DNA from: Sphingobacteriales bacterium 44-61
GTDB lineage: Bacteria > Bacteroidota > Bacteroidia > Chitinophagales > Chitinophagaceae
Direction of reading: 5' to 3'
Assembly (NCBI GenBank): GCA_001898405.1
Contig: MKTW01000019.1
Coordinates: 120,078-184,077 of the forward strand
Length of the DNA: 64,000 bases
Positions within the stretch are counted from its first letter, which is position 1. Each line of letters begins with the position of its first letter. Shown here in pieces: positions 45,004 to 56,000 of the stretch. The notes under the pieces are model-generated. The model had not been told where the DNA came from and ran no database searches. It saw only the letters and a program-made list of their open reading frames with translations. Position numbers and translations under genes: made by a program.

Positions 45004-47820
45004 ATGGAACTGCGCAAATTTAGCTCAAAATACTTTTCCACAGTGTCCCTTTTGGCTGCTATCTTATTCACAGTAACGTGGAAAGCGGCCTCACAACGCA
45101 TTGAAACAACGTATTTTGACACTCCTTTAACATTCTCTGCTGACACTGTTCCCGTTAAAAGCAAGCTTTTGCCGGTTAAAGCAGTTCCTCCCCGTTCTGG
45201 TATAACGTCATCAGATACGGTCCCATTGCCCAGTCGCGCACAGGAGATTAAAACCGATACGATCCCACGCACAGATACTGCCAGCCGGATCAACATAACG
45301 TCGTCCGATACGACCCTGTTGCCCGGATCAGATTCTCTGCGTCAGAAAACAGACACTTTCTCTGTCCGCCTTTCCAAAGATTCATTTGAGGAGCCTATAA
45401 AATACAATGCTGAAGATTCTGCCGTAGTGAAGGTCAAAAGCAAAAAGATCGTTCTTTATGGCAAAACCAAAACCGATTACCAGAACATGTCGCTGGAAGC
45501 GCCCAAAGTGGAGATTGACCAGCAAACACAGGTGATGACAGCCTTCAACAGTCGCGATAGTACAGGCGCTGTGGTGGAAGACGCCAAATTTGCGGATGGT
45601 GAGCAGAATTTCACCAGCGATACTATTCAGTTCAATTTTAAAACACAAAAGGGGCTTACCAAAAATACCATTACGCAGTCGGGTGAAATGTTTGTACACG
45701 GTGAAGTGGTAAAAAAAGTGGACAGCGTTGTGACCTTTGTAAAAAGAGGTTATTTCACTACCTGTAATCTCGACGAGCCGCATTTCGGTTTCCGTTCCAA
45801 TAAGATCAAAGTGATCAATAAAAAAGTAGCTGTATCAGGTCCCACTCACCCGGAATTTGAGGGAGTGCCTTTACCGGTGTACCTGCCTTTTGGATTTTTC
45901 CCTTTATCGCAGGGCCGTCATTCAGGAATGCTGCCGCCACAGTTTGCCACCAACGACCAGATGGGACTGGGACTGGAAGGACTGGGATATTACCAGGTCA
46001 TCAATGATTACTGGGATGCAAAAGTGTATGGGAATTTTTATTCATACGGAAGCTGGTCGGCCAACGTGAACCCGACTTACCGCAAGCGCTACCATTACAG
46101 CGGGTCTTTCAACTTTGGCCTTCAACGGACCAAACGGAATTTCAAAGGTGATCCTGATTATTATTCCAACAATAGCTACTCACTTACCTGGAGCCACTCG
46201 GCAGACAGCCGTGCCAGGCCAGGAACATCTTTTTCGGCCAACGTGAATGCAAGCTCCACCAGCTACAATAAGAACGTTCCCAATAATGCCAATCTTAATT
46301 TCCAGAACCAGTTAAGTTCATCTATTACTTATTCCAAAAGCTGGGTCGACAAACCTTATAATCTTACTGTAAGCGCCAACCATAACCAGAACAACCAGAC
46401 GGGGATCGTCAACCTCAGCCTCCCCGATATGGGCTTTACTGTTTCTACTATTTATCCTTTCCAGCGCAAAGAATTTGCCGGCAGCAAAAGATGGTATGAG
46501 CAATTGGGCATCGGTTATAATGGTACATTCAGGAACCAGATCTCTTTTTACGACACTGCATTCAAACTGCGCAACCTGCTCGATACAGCACAATGGGGAG
46601 CACAACATAATATCCCGATCACTTTGTCGCTGCCACCGATCTTAGGAGGCGCGATAGTGTTGGCACCTTCCGTTTCCTATTCGCAGGTCTGGTTGGATAA
46701 ACAACGCCTGTTGAAATGGAATGACGCTGCCAACAAAGTGGACACCGTTATCAATAAAGGGTTCTTCCTGGATCAGCAGGTCAGTTTTGGCCTTAGTTTC
46801 AATACAGCGCTTTTCGGAACTTTTAATTTCAAAAAAGGAAAAGCATTAAGGCATATCATCCGGCCTACGCTCGGGCTCAGTTATGCCCCCTCACTTTCAG
46901 ATAAATATTACGACAGGGTAAGAGTGGTCACTGGAGACACGATCACGTATGCAAAACTGCAGGGAGGTATCTTCAACGGCTATGGCAACGTGACCAGCGG
47001 AAGTATCAGTTTTGGGATCGACAATAACCTTGAAATGAAATACAAACCCAGGAAAGATACCAGTGGTGAGTTTAAAAAACTCCGGCTGATCGATGGGTTT
47101 GGCTTCAATGGATCTTATAACCTGTTGGGTAAAACCAATAAGCTTTCTCATATCGCCCTTTATTTCCGGAACAATCTTTTTGAAAAGATCAACCTCAATG
47201 CCAATGCAGACCTGAGCCCCTATCTCCGCAATAAGTTTGGCGGCGACAGCACTGAATACATCTGGAAAGGAGCAAGCGGGTTCCGTGTAGGTCGTATCAC
47301 TTCAGGCAGCATCTCCATGTCCACTTCTTTCCAAAGCAAGCCCAAGGATGAAGAAAAGGCTAAAAAACAAAAGGACGATCTCGATAAACAGTTGAATGAT
47401 CCTGTATTGGCGGGCGACCGTCAGCGATTGCTGGATTATATGCGTCAAAACCCTGCGGAGTTCGTCGATTTCAATATTCCCTGGCAGGTCAGTTTATCTT
47501 TCTCGCTCTACTTCGCGGAACAGGCCAAGCCCGATTATACCGGTTTTGAAACTGTTACCAGCGCCAGCACCAACTTCAGCGGCAGCTTCAGTCTTACACC
47601 GAAGTGGAACCTCAGCGCAAATGGCTATTATGATTTCAAAACGAAAAAGCTGCAAACGTTCACGATGTCTATTTCAAGGGAAATGCATTGCTGGCAATTG
47701 TCCATCAATGTTGCTCCGGTGGGCCTGTACCGCTATTTCAATTTCACCATCAGTCCCAAATCAGGATTGCTGCAGGACCTCCGGATCAACCGCACGCGCA
47801 GTTTCTATACTCCTTATTGA
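45004..47820 (+). CDS. LptD-like outer-membrane LPS-assembly protein
   Basis: This 938-residue protein has a signal sequence (YFSTVSLLAAILFTVTWKAASQ), a Ser/Thr/Asp-rich linker, an OstA-like domain (about 140-280: SKKIVLYGKTKTDYQNMSLEAPKVEI, GYFTTCNLDEPHFGF) and a very large barrel. GVPLPVYLPFGFFPLSQGRHSGML marks the LptD barrel entrance in this phylum, and it should insert LPS or lipooligosaccharide into the outer leaflet. A 31-residue unit starting ITSSDT is duplicated in the linker (from nucleotides 45202 and 45295). Its 3' end overlaps plsC, on the other strand, by 7 bp. I leave the symbol open because Bacteroidota have divergent versions. Confidence 0.93.
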   Translation: MELRKFSSKYFSTVSLLAAILFTVTWKAASQRIETTYFDTPLTFSADTVPVKSKLLPVKAVPPRSGITSSDTVPLPSRAQEIKTDTIPRTDTASRINITSSDTTLLPGSDSLRQKTDTFSVRLSKDSFEEPIKYNAEDSAVVKVKSKKIVLYGKTKTDYQNMSLEAPKVEIDQQTQVMTAFNSRDSTGAVVEDAKFADGEQNFTSDTIQFNFKTQKGLTKNTITQSGEMFVHGEVVKKVDSVVTFVKRGYFTTCNLDEPHFGFRSNKIKVINKKVAVSGPTHPEFEGVPLPVYLPFGFFPLSQGRHSGMLPPQFATNDQMGLGLEGLGYYQVINDYWDAKVYGNFYSYGSWSANVNPTYRKRYHYSGSFNFGLQRTKRNFKGDPDYYSNNSYSLTWSHSADSRARPGTSFSANVNASSTSYNKNVPNNANLNFQNQLSSSITYSKSWVDKPYNLTVSANHNQNNQTGIVNLSLPDMGFTVSTIYPFQRKEFAGSKRWYEQLGIGYNGTFRNQISFYDTAFKLRNLLDTAQWGAQHNIPITLSLPPILGGAIVLAPSVSYSQVWLDKQRLLKWNDAANKVDTVINKGFFLDQQVSFGLSFNTALFGTFNFKKGKALRHIIRPTLGLSYAPSLSDKYYDRVRVVTGDTITYAKLQGGIFNGYGNVTSGSISFGIDNNLEMKYKPRKDTSGEFKKLRLIDGFGFNGSYNLLGKTNKLSHIALYFRNNLFEKINLNANADLSPYLRNKFGGDSTEYIWKGASGFRVGRITSGSISMSTSFQSKPKDEEKAKKQKDDLDKQLNDPVLAGDRQRLLDYMRQNPAEFVDFNIPWQVSLSFSLYFAEQAKPDYTGFETVTSASTNFSGSFSLTPKWNLSANGYYDFKTKKLQTFTMSISREMHCWQLSINVAPVGLYRYFNFTISPKSGLLQDLRINRTRSFYTPY

Positions 47821-48548
47821 TGAGCTGTATAGTATTCCTTCATGATGTTGAATACTTTTTCCTTTAGTTGATCTGCAGTTAACCCTGCAGGATCTACAGG
47901 AGGCAGAAAATGCATTTCCAGTTTTGTGGGCAGGAAAAAGAATGGCTTATTCACCGGAAGCGCTTTGCGGGTATTGAAGATAAGTGTGGGAATAACAGCA
48001 TGACCGGTGTCTGTTGAAAGCCGGAAAGCGCCCTCATAAAATTTTTTCAACGGCTCATTGCTGCGATTGCGGGTACCTTCAGGATAGATACAGATATGCA
48101 TTCCTTTTTTCAGTACAGCTTTCATATCATCATAGCTCTTGCGCCGGCTCCGCTCATTTTTACGGTCGACCAATACAGAGCCCTTGCTGTAAAACCAACC
48201 AAATAAAGGCACTTTCGCAAATGATTTTTTGGCAATGGTCTTATTGGTGCCGGGGATATAGGGCGATGAAAGCGGGATATCCAGTAATGAATTATGGTTG
48301 CAGGTAACTACATAGTTACATCCCGGAGCAAAATTTTCTTTTCCTTTGATCCGTACAGGGCAGCCTACCAACCATAACCATACATTCATCCAAACCCGGG
48401 CTACACTGATAAGATAAGCAGTACCCCTTGGTTCAGGCAATAAATAAGAGATCATGGAGGGCAGGAAGATCAATAAAAAAGTAGTTATAAAACTAATAAG
48501 TCCCCAAATGGCCCAGATACGGCCGGCTATTTCCCTGAAAAATTTCAT
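47814..48548 (-). CDS. plsC: 1-acyl-sn-glycerol-3-phosphate acyltransferase
   Basis: This 244-residue inner-membrane enzyme acylates lysophosphatidic acid in phospholipid synthesis. N-terminal hydrophobic segments (IWGLISFITTFLLIFLPSMI) precede the catalytic HX4D motif in TCNHNSLLDIPLSSP. The second motif, ICIYPEGTRNRSNEPLKKFYEGAF, also fits the family. The stop overlaps the end of the convergent LptD-like gene. It lies 11 bp downstream of ung on the same strand, so the two are probably co-transcribed. Confidence 0.93.
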   Translation of the reverse strand: MKFFREIAGRIWAIWGLISFITTFLLIFLPSMISYLLPEPRGTAYLISVARVWMNVWLWLVGCPVRIKGKENFAPGCNYVVTCNHNSLLDIPLSSPYIPGTNKTIAKKSFAKVPLFGWFYSKGSVLVDRKNERSRRKSYDDMKAVLKKGMHICIYPEGTRNRSNEPLKKFYEGAFRLSTDTGHAVIPTLIFNTRKALPVNKPFFFLPTKLEMHFLPPVDPAGLTADQLKEKVFNIMKEYYTAHQ

Positions 48549-48559
48549 TTGTTTTTTGA

Positions 48560-49231
48560 TTAAAGCTGCCAGTCAACTGGATCAATTCCTTTACTTATAA
48601 GATAAGTATTTGCTTTGGAGAAATGTTTACATCCGAAAAAACCTGCATGTGCTGAAAGAGGGGAAGGGTGCGCCGCTTTCAGGATGCAGTGTTTACTTTC
48701 ATCGATCAGCACTTTCTTTTCCTGGGCAAATTTTCCCCAAAGCAGGAATACGACATGCGGACGTTCTTCGGAGATTTTCCTGATCACTGTATCGGTAAAA
48801 GTGGCCCAGCCAATTTTGGCATGGCTCATCGGTTCACCTGCCCTTACTGTTAAAGAAGCGTTCAGGAGAAACACGCCCTGTTTTGCCCATTGCGTAAGGT
48901 TGCCATGATTGGGAATACGTATACCAAGGTCTTCATGCAATTCTTTAAAAATATTCACCAGCGATGGGGGAGGCGGCACACCAGCCTGCACAGAAAAACA
49001 AAGGCCATGCGCCTGGTTGGGGCCATGATAAGGATCCTGCCCCAGTATCACCACTTTCACCTGGTCGATCGGAGTTGTATTGAAGGCATTAAAAATAAGA
49101 CTGCCGGGAGGATAGATCGTTTTGCCTTGCTGCCTTTCGGTCTTCAGGTGCAGAACGATGTTTTGAAAATAAGGCTTGGCAAATTCGTCCTTCAAAATCT
49201 CCTTCCAGGATTCTTCAATTTTTACATCCAT
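48560..49231 (-). CDS. ung: Uracil-DNA glycosylase
   Basis: This 223-residue family-1 enzyme removes uracil from DNA. Signature motifs are the water-activating [22 protein letters not shown] (about 64-85), [25 protein letters not shown] and the C-terminal [21 protein letters not shown] with catalytic His. Length and order are standard. A perfect 12-bp palindrome lies 16 bp upstream of the start. Confidence 0.98.
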   Translation of the reverse strand: MDVKIEESWKEILKDEFAKPYFQNIVLHLKTERQQGKTIYPPGSLIFNAFNTTPIDQVKVVILGQDPYHGPNQAHGLCFSVQAGVPPPPSLVNIFKELHEDLGIRIPNHGNLTQWAKQGVFLLNASLTVRAGEPMSHAKIGWATFTDTVIRKISEERPHVVFLLWGKFAQEKKVLIDESKHCILKAAHPSPLSAHAGFFGCKHFSKANTYLISKGIDPVDWQL

Positions 49232-49246
49232 TATTGTTCAAACTGG

Positions 49247-49258
49247 TTGAGCGCTCAA
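49247..49258. promoter_or_regulatory. 12-bp palindrome upstream of ung
   Basis: TTGAGCGCTCAA is a perfect palindrome between the ung start codon and the end of the P-type ATPase gene, next to a promoter-like TATCTTGA on the minus strand. It could be a repressor site; nothing in the window names the regulator. Confidence 0.35.
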
Positions 49259-49307
49259 GATACTAAATAGATGAAGACGGTGGAAACCGGGCAGGATCGG
49301 AGCCGGT

Positions 49308-51752
49308 TTACTTCTTATTATTATATACCAATAATCGCAAGGCATTAAAAACAACTATCAGCGTAGATCCTTCATGGGCTGCCACAGCAGGTCCGATTGT
49401 TGCCACACCTAATATGGTGCAGGGGATAAGAACAGCTACAACGCCCAGGCTGATAAACAGGTTTTGGCGAATGATCTTTTTTGATTTCCGGCTAAGCCCG
49501 ATAGCAAAAGGCAGCAGGGATAATTTATCTCCCATAAGAGCGATATCTGCAGTTTCAAGTGCCACGTCACTGCCTGCAGCACCCATTGCGATCCCCACCG
49601 TGCTCCTGGCCATGGCGGGTGCATCATTCACTCCATCACCAACCATTGCCACTTTACCTTCCTGCCGCGCAAGCTGCTCCACTGCTGCTACTTTTTGTTC
49701 CGGCAATAATCCGCCTCTTGCTTCAGTAATGCCAGTTTGTGAAGCAATGGCTTCTGCTACTTTCTGATTGTCGCCGGTAAGCATGATCATTTTTTTGATC
49801 CCTGTTTCCTTCAACTGCAATAAGGTTTCTTTTGCTTCGGGCCTGGGTGTATCCATTACAGCGATCATTCCGATGTAACGGGTATTTTGCCTGATCAGCA
49901 TCGTGGTATGTCCTTCTTCTTCAGCCTTACGGACCTGGCCAATGATCTCTTCAGTTGGCTTATTTTCATCCAGCGATTCAAATAAGGCCAGGTTGCCTGC
50001 AAATACCTGGTCATTGTCTAAAGCTGCTTTGATCCCTTTGCCCAATACGGCTTCCATACCGTGAGCACGCGGTACCGGTTCATTCCTTAAACGTTCGGTA
50101 CCATCCCTGACAATTGCTTTAGCGATCGGGTGATCACTTAATGCTTCTACTGCCACCGCGATCTTCAATAACTGATCTTCAGTTAAAGCTTTATCAAATG
50201 GGATCACTTTTGTGAGTTTTGGTTTGCCTTCAGTAAGGGTACCGGTTTTATCAAAAGCGAGTGCTGTTAATGATCCCAGGTCTTCCAGCGGCCGGCCGCC
50301 TTTGATCAGGACACCTCCGCGGGCAGCACGTGCCACACCGCTTAACACCGCACTTGGGGTAGAGATCGCCAATGCACAAGGGCTGGCAGCTACAAGAACA
50401 GCCATTGCCCGGTAAAAACTTTTGCTGAACGGCTCATCAATAACTAAGAAAGCAAAACATAAAAGCACTACCAGCACCAACACCGCAGGCACAAACACTT
50501 TTTCAATCCGGTCAGTGAATTGTTGTGTAGGCGATTTCTGTGTTTGTGTTTCGTTTACAAGTTTTACCAACCGCGACAGTGTTGAGTCCCTGGCCGCTTT
50601 GGTCACTTTTATCTCAAGCAACTCATTACCATTAATAGTGCCTGCAAATACACGGTGCTTATCGTCAAGCGCCGCCGCTTCTTCAATACTGATAGAAAGG
50701 TTATCAACAGCGGATTTATCAACAGGGATACTTTCCCCGGTAATAGGAGCCTGGTTCACACCACTGCTGCCTTTTACAATAAAACCATCGGCAGGAATTT
50801 TTGTATTCGGCTTTACGAGGATGATATCTCCAATCTTCAGTTCTTCAATGCCAACTTCCCTGGTCTGATCACCTTCCTTTAACAGGGCTGTCTTTGGCGC
50901 AAGTTCTGTAAGCGCTGCAATCGACTTGCGCGCTTTTTCCATTGCATAATGCTCCAGCGCATGCCCGAGGCTGAACAGGAATAATAATAAAGCGCCTTCC
51001 AGCCAGCTACCCAGGAACGCTGCACCGATCGCTGCAACAAGCATCAGAAAATCTATTTCAAATCCCCCTTTCCGGATAGTTTGAACAGCTTCTTTTGCAG
51101 TGAAAAACCCACCGAATACATAAGCAATCACGTAAAGGGCTGTTGAAACAGCAGAAGGTATTCCTTTTGCAAAAGACAATCCATAGCCAATACCAATAAG
51201 ACCACCACAGATCAGGCTAAAGATCAATTCAGTATTTTTTCCCAATACTCCACCATGAGCATGATCATGGTCATGCTCATCTTCCGTTTCAGCTTCATCC
51301 GTATGCTGAGGAATAGCATTCAGGCCTTGCTTCCGGAGAAGAGCGTACAGTTCTCCTTCGGTAATGATCGTGGAATCAAATTCCACTGCCACAAAACCTG
51401 TTGCAGAAACACTGATGGAAAGAATGCCCTCTTCATTTTTCAGTGCGGCTTCCACCAGGTTGGTTTGCCGTTGATGGCGGATCCCTTTTACTTCCAGTAA
51501 AGCATGCCTGTAGCGCTTACTAAGCCTGGCGCCTGCCTGTGCTGCCAGGTCCTGCACTCTTTCGATAGACACTACTTGCGGATCATAATGAAAACAGAGT
51601 TGGGCCTTCGATTCATTATTTTCAGACACCACATGTACACGTTCAATACCTCTTATATTTTCCATTTCATCGATGATCCGTCGCACACAGGCATCTTTTT
51701 CATCGGGAATACCAGGCAGCAGTATGTCCAGGTTTATTTTTGTTTTGTCCAT
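49308..51752 (-). CDS. Heavy-metal P1B-type ATPase (Zn/Cd/Pb exporter-like)
   Basis: This 814-residue inner-membrane pump has two N-terminal ferredoxin-like HMA domains (about 5-75 and 78-145). Neither has the usual CxxC: the first has only DEKDACVRR and the second has no Cys. A His-rich linker (DEHDHDHAHGG) follows. The membrane metal site is SPC at 457-459, the phosphorylated Asp is D501 in FDKTGTLTEGKP, and GDGVNDAPAMA hinges the P domain. Overall it is closest to Zn/Cd/Pb exporters. It lies 48 bp after the RND adaptor gene, at the end of the metal-efflux block. Confidence 0.95.
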   Translation of the reverse strand: MDKTKINLDILLPGIPDEKDACVRRIIDEMENIRGIERVHVVSENNESKAQLCFHYDPQVVSIERVQDLAAQAGARLSKRYRHALLEVKGIRHQRQTNLVEAALKNEEGILSISVSATGFVAVEFDSTIITEGELYALLRKQGLNAIPQHTDEAETEDEHDHDHAHGGVLGKNTELIFSLICGGLIGIGYGLSFAKGIPSAVSTALYVIAYVFGGFFTAKEAVQTIRKGGFEIDFLMLVAAIGAAFLGSWLEGALLLFLFSLGHALEHYAMEKARKSIAALTELAPKTALLKEGDQTREVGIEELKIGDIILVKPNTKIPADGFIVKGSSGVNQAPITGESIPVDKSAVDNLSISIEEAAALDDKHRVFAGTINGNELLEIKVTKAARDSTLSRLVKLVNETQTQKSPTQQFTDRIEKVFVPAVLVLVVLLCFAFLVIDEPFSKSFYRAMAVLVAASPCALAISTPSAVLSGVARAARGGVLIKGGRPLEDLGSLTALAFDKTGTLTEGKPKLTKVIPFDKALTEDQLLKIAVAVEALSDHPIAKAIVRDGTERLRNEPVPRAHGMEAVLGKGIKAALDNDQVFAGNLALFESLDENKPTEEIIGQVRKAEEEGHTTMLIRQNTRYIGMIAVMDTPRPEAKETLLQLKETGIKKMIMLTGDNQKVAEAIASQTGITEARGGLLPEQKVAAVEQLARQEGKVAMVGDGVNDAPAMARSTVGIAMGAAGSDVALETADIALMGDKLSLLPFAIGLSRKSKKIIRQNLFISLGVVAVLIPCTILGVATIGPAVAAHEGSTLIVVFNALRLLVYNNKK

Positions 51753-51800
51753 AATAGAAATATAGGGTTAAAATATGATAGTTTGAAGTACAGGCCACGA

Positions 51801-53021
51801 TCAGTGGCCATGTTCCCCGTCTCCTGAATTCGTCATTTTTGCCAGTACAAAAAAAGCTCCTTTTGTTACAATTTTTACATCGGCAGGGATTGGTTTCAGT
51901 ACCGTTATCTGGGTGTACCCGACCTCAGAAGTCCCTTTTGCTATCGGCACTTTCTCGAATGTTGATCCGTCTCCAGCTTTTTCATTTGAATGATCTCCGC
52001 TTTCTGTATGAGTATCCTTTACAATAAAAATATAATCCTGCCCTTGATATGTAACAATCGCCTCATCAGGCACAGCCGGGGTAGTGATCTTGTCAAGACT
52101 GATAAGCGCTGTGATATTCATACCATCGATCAGACCGGTTTTATCTCCGTTCACCCGTGCATGCACGCTCACTGCTTTACTTTCGTCTTCAAATGTTGAC
52201 CCGAGGGAATATATCTCTGCATCATATTCTTTACCGGGGTTATTGGTAAGCGTGAAATGTATACTTTGATTGTTCTTCAGTTTCGGAAGGTCTTTTTCAT
52301 ATACGAACAGATCGAGGTGAAGCTGACTATTATCCACTACCTCTGCAACCGGGGTGTTGAGGTCAACGTAGCTTCCCATTTTAACAGAGACATTGCTGAC
52401 TATTCCTCCAATGGGAGTCCGTAACGACAACACCGATATCAGTTTCCCGTTTGATAGCGATGCAGCATTTATTCCCATCAGCTCAATCTGCTGTTCCAAT
52501 GCAGCTTTACGTGTCTTCAGCGTCCGCAGATCAGATTCAGCCGCCTGGAGGTTTTTCAATGCACCGGCATTACCGGCGTTCAGTTCTTTCTGCCGGTTAT
52601 ATTCCTGTTCGGCCAGAACGATCCGTGGGCTTATGCTGAGGTATTCTTCCTGTGAACGGATAAATTCAGGATTGGCAATTGTCGCAATCACTTCTCCTTT
52701 CTTTACGGTATTACCAGGCTGGATCAGCAATGATCTTACAATGCCGCTATACAATGAATTGACCGATGCCTTGTTTTGATTCGGTACACGCAAGGCGCCA
52801 TTGGCCCTGATGGAAGCCGTCAGTTGTTTTTCTTCAATAACACCTGTCTGGATGCCGATACTTTGGATCTGTGCATTTGTCAGCGTAGCTGTATTGCCGT
52901 TTTCATGCTGTTCTTCCTTTTTCTCTTCTACCGGGTTAGTGTCCTTATCATTCTTAGCGCCGCAAGACAGTTGAATGATGCCCAGTAAAGAAATAAGCAG
53001 GATGCTGAAAATATGTTTCAT
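51801..53021 (-). CDS. RND efflux periplasmic adaptor lipoprotein (CzcB/CusB type)
   Basis: This 406-residue membrane-fusion protein is a lipoprotein (ILLISLLGIIQLSCGAK, lipobox Cys20). It has a basic-acidic linker, a lipoyl/barrel-sandwich domain (GIVRSLLIQPGNTVKKGEVIATI and LRTPIGGIVSNVSVKMGSYV) and a helical hairpin (QEYNRQKELNAGNAGALKNLQAAESDL). The C-terminal beta domains are followed by His/Asp-rich stretches (DTHTESGDHSNEKAGDG and a terminal GEHGH). It links the CzcA-like pump to its outer-membrane channel. ATG 53021 is preferred because it starts the lipoprotein signal; the frame to 53078 would overlap the pump gene. Confidence 0.94.
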   Translation of the reverse strand: MKHIFSILLISLLGIIQLSCGAKNDKDTNPVEEKKEEQHENGNTATLTNAQIQSIGIQTGVIEEKQLTASIRANGALRVPNQNKASVNSLYSGIVRSLLIQPGNTVKKGEVIATIANPEFIRSQEEYLSISPRIVLAEQEYNRQKELNAGNAGALKNLQAAESDLRTLKTRKAALEQQIELMGINAASLSNGKLISVLSLRTPIGGIVSNVSVKMGSYVDLNTPVAEVVDNSQLHLDLFVYEKDLPKLKNNQSIHFTLTNNPGKEYDAEIYSLGSTFEDESKAVSVHARVNGDKTGLIDGMNITALISLDKITTPAVPDEAIVTYQGQDYIFIVKDTHTESGDHSNEKAGDGSTFEKVPIAKGTSEVGYTQITVLKPIPADVKIVTKGAFFVLAKMTNSGDGEHGH

Positions 53022-53028
53022 TTTATAT

Positions 53029-56000
53029 TTATTGATTGGTATAATAATAAAGTTGGATGACTGATTGATTGTATGCATTAAGGCTTTCCAGGTAATTCCT
53101 TTGTATATCGATCGCCTGTGTCAGGAACTGCGACATCTCTGCAAAGCTGATCTGGCCGGAACGGTAGGCGAGGGTAGAAGCGTTGATAATCTCCGTAGCC
53201 TGCTTTAAGCCGGTGCCCTCATAAAAAGAAAGCATCGAATTATTCTTCCTCACTTCTTTTTCAGCCTGTATCAACTCAGTCCTGAATAGCTGTTGACTGT
53301 ATTCATATTGCTTTTGTTGCACGTTGGCTTCAGCTTGTGCTGCCTTCACTTTGTTTTTCGTTGCGCCCATGCCAAAAACAGGAATGGAGACCGATACGGA
53401 GAACCCGGAAAAAGGATCGTTCAGTCCGTAAAGCCGTTGACTGAAAAAGCGCCCTGAGAATTCCGGGCGGTTCTCATTCTTTATTACTGTAATGCCTGCA
53501 TTGGCAATATCCAGGTTTTGCTTTTGCAGATTGATGACCGGGTGTGCTGAATCGGTAACTGTCACAGGCATTGCCAATTTCTCCAATGGAAGATCCAGGG
53601 TCAGAAAACCGGAATCTGTATTAAGTAATTGCATGAACGATTGTTGTTGCACTTCCATATCATTTGTTACCTGCCGGAGAAGCGCCTGCAATTCACTGAG
53701 GCGGGTATTGGCAGCAATACTGTCAAGCCCCGGACTGTCACCTGTTTTTACCTTAAGAACAGAAGCTTTGCTGAGGGAACGATAGATGCTATCCAACCGT
53801 TGATACAATTGCTGTTTGTCCTGCAGATACCATAGCTGATAATAAATCATCCTGACATCTCTTTTAATGCCCGCGTCAAGCACTGTTTTATTGACCTGGT
53901 AATACTCCAGCTCTTCCTTATAAAGTGTTTTTTGTGCCTTATATAAACCGGGCCAGGCAATGCTTTGCGATAAGCCCATTTTCAGGATACCTTTTTTGTC
54001 GCCAGGCCGGAGATCTTCGTTTTCAACAAACACACCTGTTTTAGGCAATGCCCCTGCTGTATTAACCAATGCCTGTCCTTTTCTGATCTGCTGCTGATTG
54101 ATGCCATACTGCAGGTTATTACCGGCAGCAGTAATTGCCTGCTGAAGCGAGATCCGTTTCCCGACAGGACCCTGTGCTTTGGATGATACAGATAAAAGCA
54201 TACACAGCACAAGCATGGAAGCAAACGCTGTTACTTTCAGCTGACCGCCTTTCTTTTTGGAAAAAATGATATACAGCAGCGGAAGCACAAACAATGTCAG
54301 GAAAGTAGCACTCACCAGGCCGCCTATCACAACCGTAGCAAGAGGCTTCTGCACTTCTGCACCGGCACCAGTGGAAAGTGCCATCGGGATAAAACCAAGA
54401 GATGCCACTGTAGCCGTCATCAATACAGGCCGCAGCCTCGCTTTGGTGCCTTCGAAAACCCGTTCAAGTACATTATGAACACCTTCTTTTTCCAGTTGGT
54501 TGAAAGTGCTGATCAGTACAATGCCATTCAATACAGCCACACCAAACAGCGCAATAAATCCAACCCCTGCGGAAATACTAAAAGGCATTCCTCTCAGCAA
54601 CAAGGCAAACACACCGCCGATCGCACTCATCGGGATAGCCGTATAAATCAGCAATGCTTCGCGCATGGAATTGAAAGTGAAATAAAGCAGCAGGAAGATC
54701 AACGCAAGAGCGACGGGCACAGCTATTTTTAACCGGGCAGATGCCTGTTGCAGGTTCTCAAAAGTGCCGCCATAAGTATAGTAATAACCGGAAGGCAATA
54801 GTTTAGCTGCATCCAGTTTTTGCTGTATATCTTTTACCACACTTGCTACATCCCTGCCGGCAATATTGAACCCAACAACGATCCGGCGTTTACCATCTTC
54901 ACGGCTTATTTGTGCAGGCCCTTCTTTAAAACTGACAGAAGCTACCTGCGACAGAGGTATTTGCTTTCCCTCATTGGTTGCCAGGAAAAGATTGCTTACA
55001 TCATCAATAGAGGTCCGGTTTGAACTATCGAGACGGACAACGAGATCAAACTTGCGTTCATTCTCAAACACAACACCCGCAGCCTGTCCGGCAAATGCAG
55101 TGCTGATAGTCCGGTTGATATCGTCGATATTCATGCCATAGGCCGCGATGCGTGCACGGTCATAATTGATCGTGATCTGCGGCAGACCTGTTGTGCGTTC
55201 TATCTGCGGAGCAGTAGCGCCTTTCACAGATTGAATGAGTTGCGATACTTTGCCGGCAAGGGCTGCGAGTGTATCTATATTCTCCCCGAATATCTTCACC
55301 GCAACATCCTGGCGAACACCGGTCATCAGTTCATTAAAACGCATCTGGATAGGTTGATTGGCTTCAAAGAATACGCCAGGGATCACTTCCAGTTTCTCCC
55401 TGATCATTTCCGCGAGCTTATTATAATCTTTGGTGGTTGTCCATTCCTTTATTGGTTTCAATACCACCATCAGGTCTGTTGCTTCCGGGGGCATGGGATC
55501 TGTCGGCACTTCAGCAGAACCTGTTTTACCCACTACCATTTTTACTTCCGGGAAGGATTTTATGATACGGCTTGCCTGCATGGAGGTTTCAATGCTTTGC
55601 GACAGGGAAGTGCCCTGCGGCAATATGCAATGGAAAGCATAATCGCCTTCACGCAATTGGGGAATGAATTCGCCACCCATCCGGGAAAACAGTAAAAGAG
55701 CAAATACAAACACGGCTACCGTCATACCTACAATCGCGCCTCTTGCTCTCACCGCTTTTTTCAAAAGAGGTGAATAGATCCGTTGCAGGAGATCCATCAT
55801 CTTATCTGAAAAGGTTTTTTTGCGCAGTGGCGTTTTGGGGAGGATCAATGCCGACATCATTGGAATATAGGTGAGAGATAAGATCAATGCTCCAAGTATG
55901 GCAAAGCTTACTGTTTGTGCCATTGGGCGAAACATTTTTCCTTCGATGCCGATCAGGGTCAGGATGGGAATATATACGATCAGGATAATGATCTCTCCGA

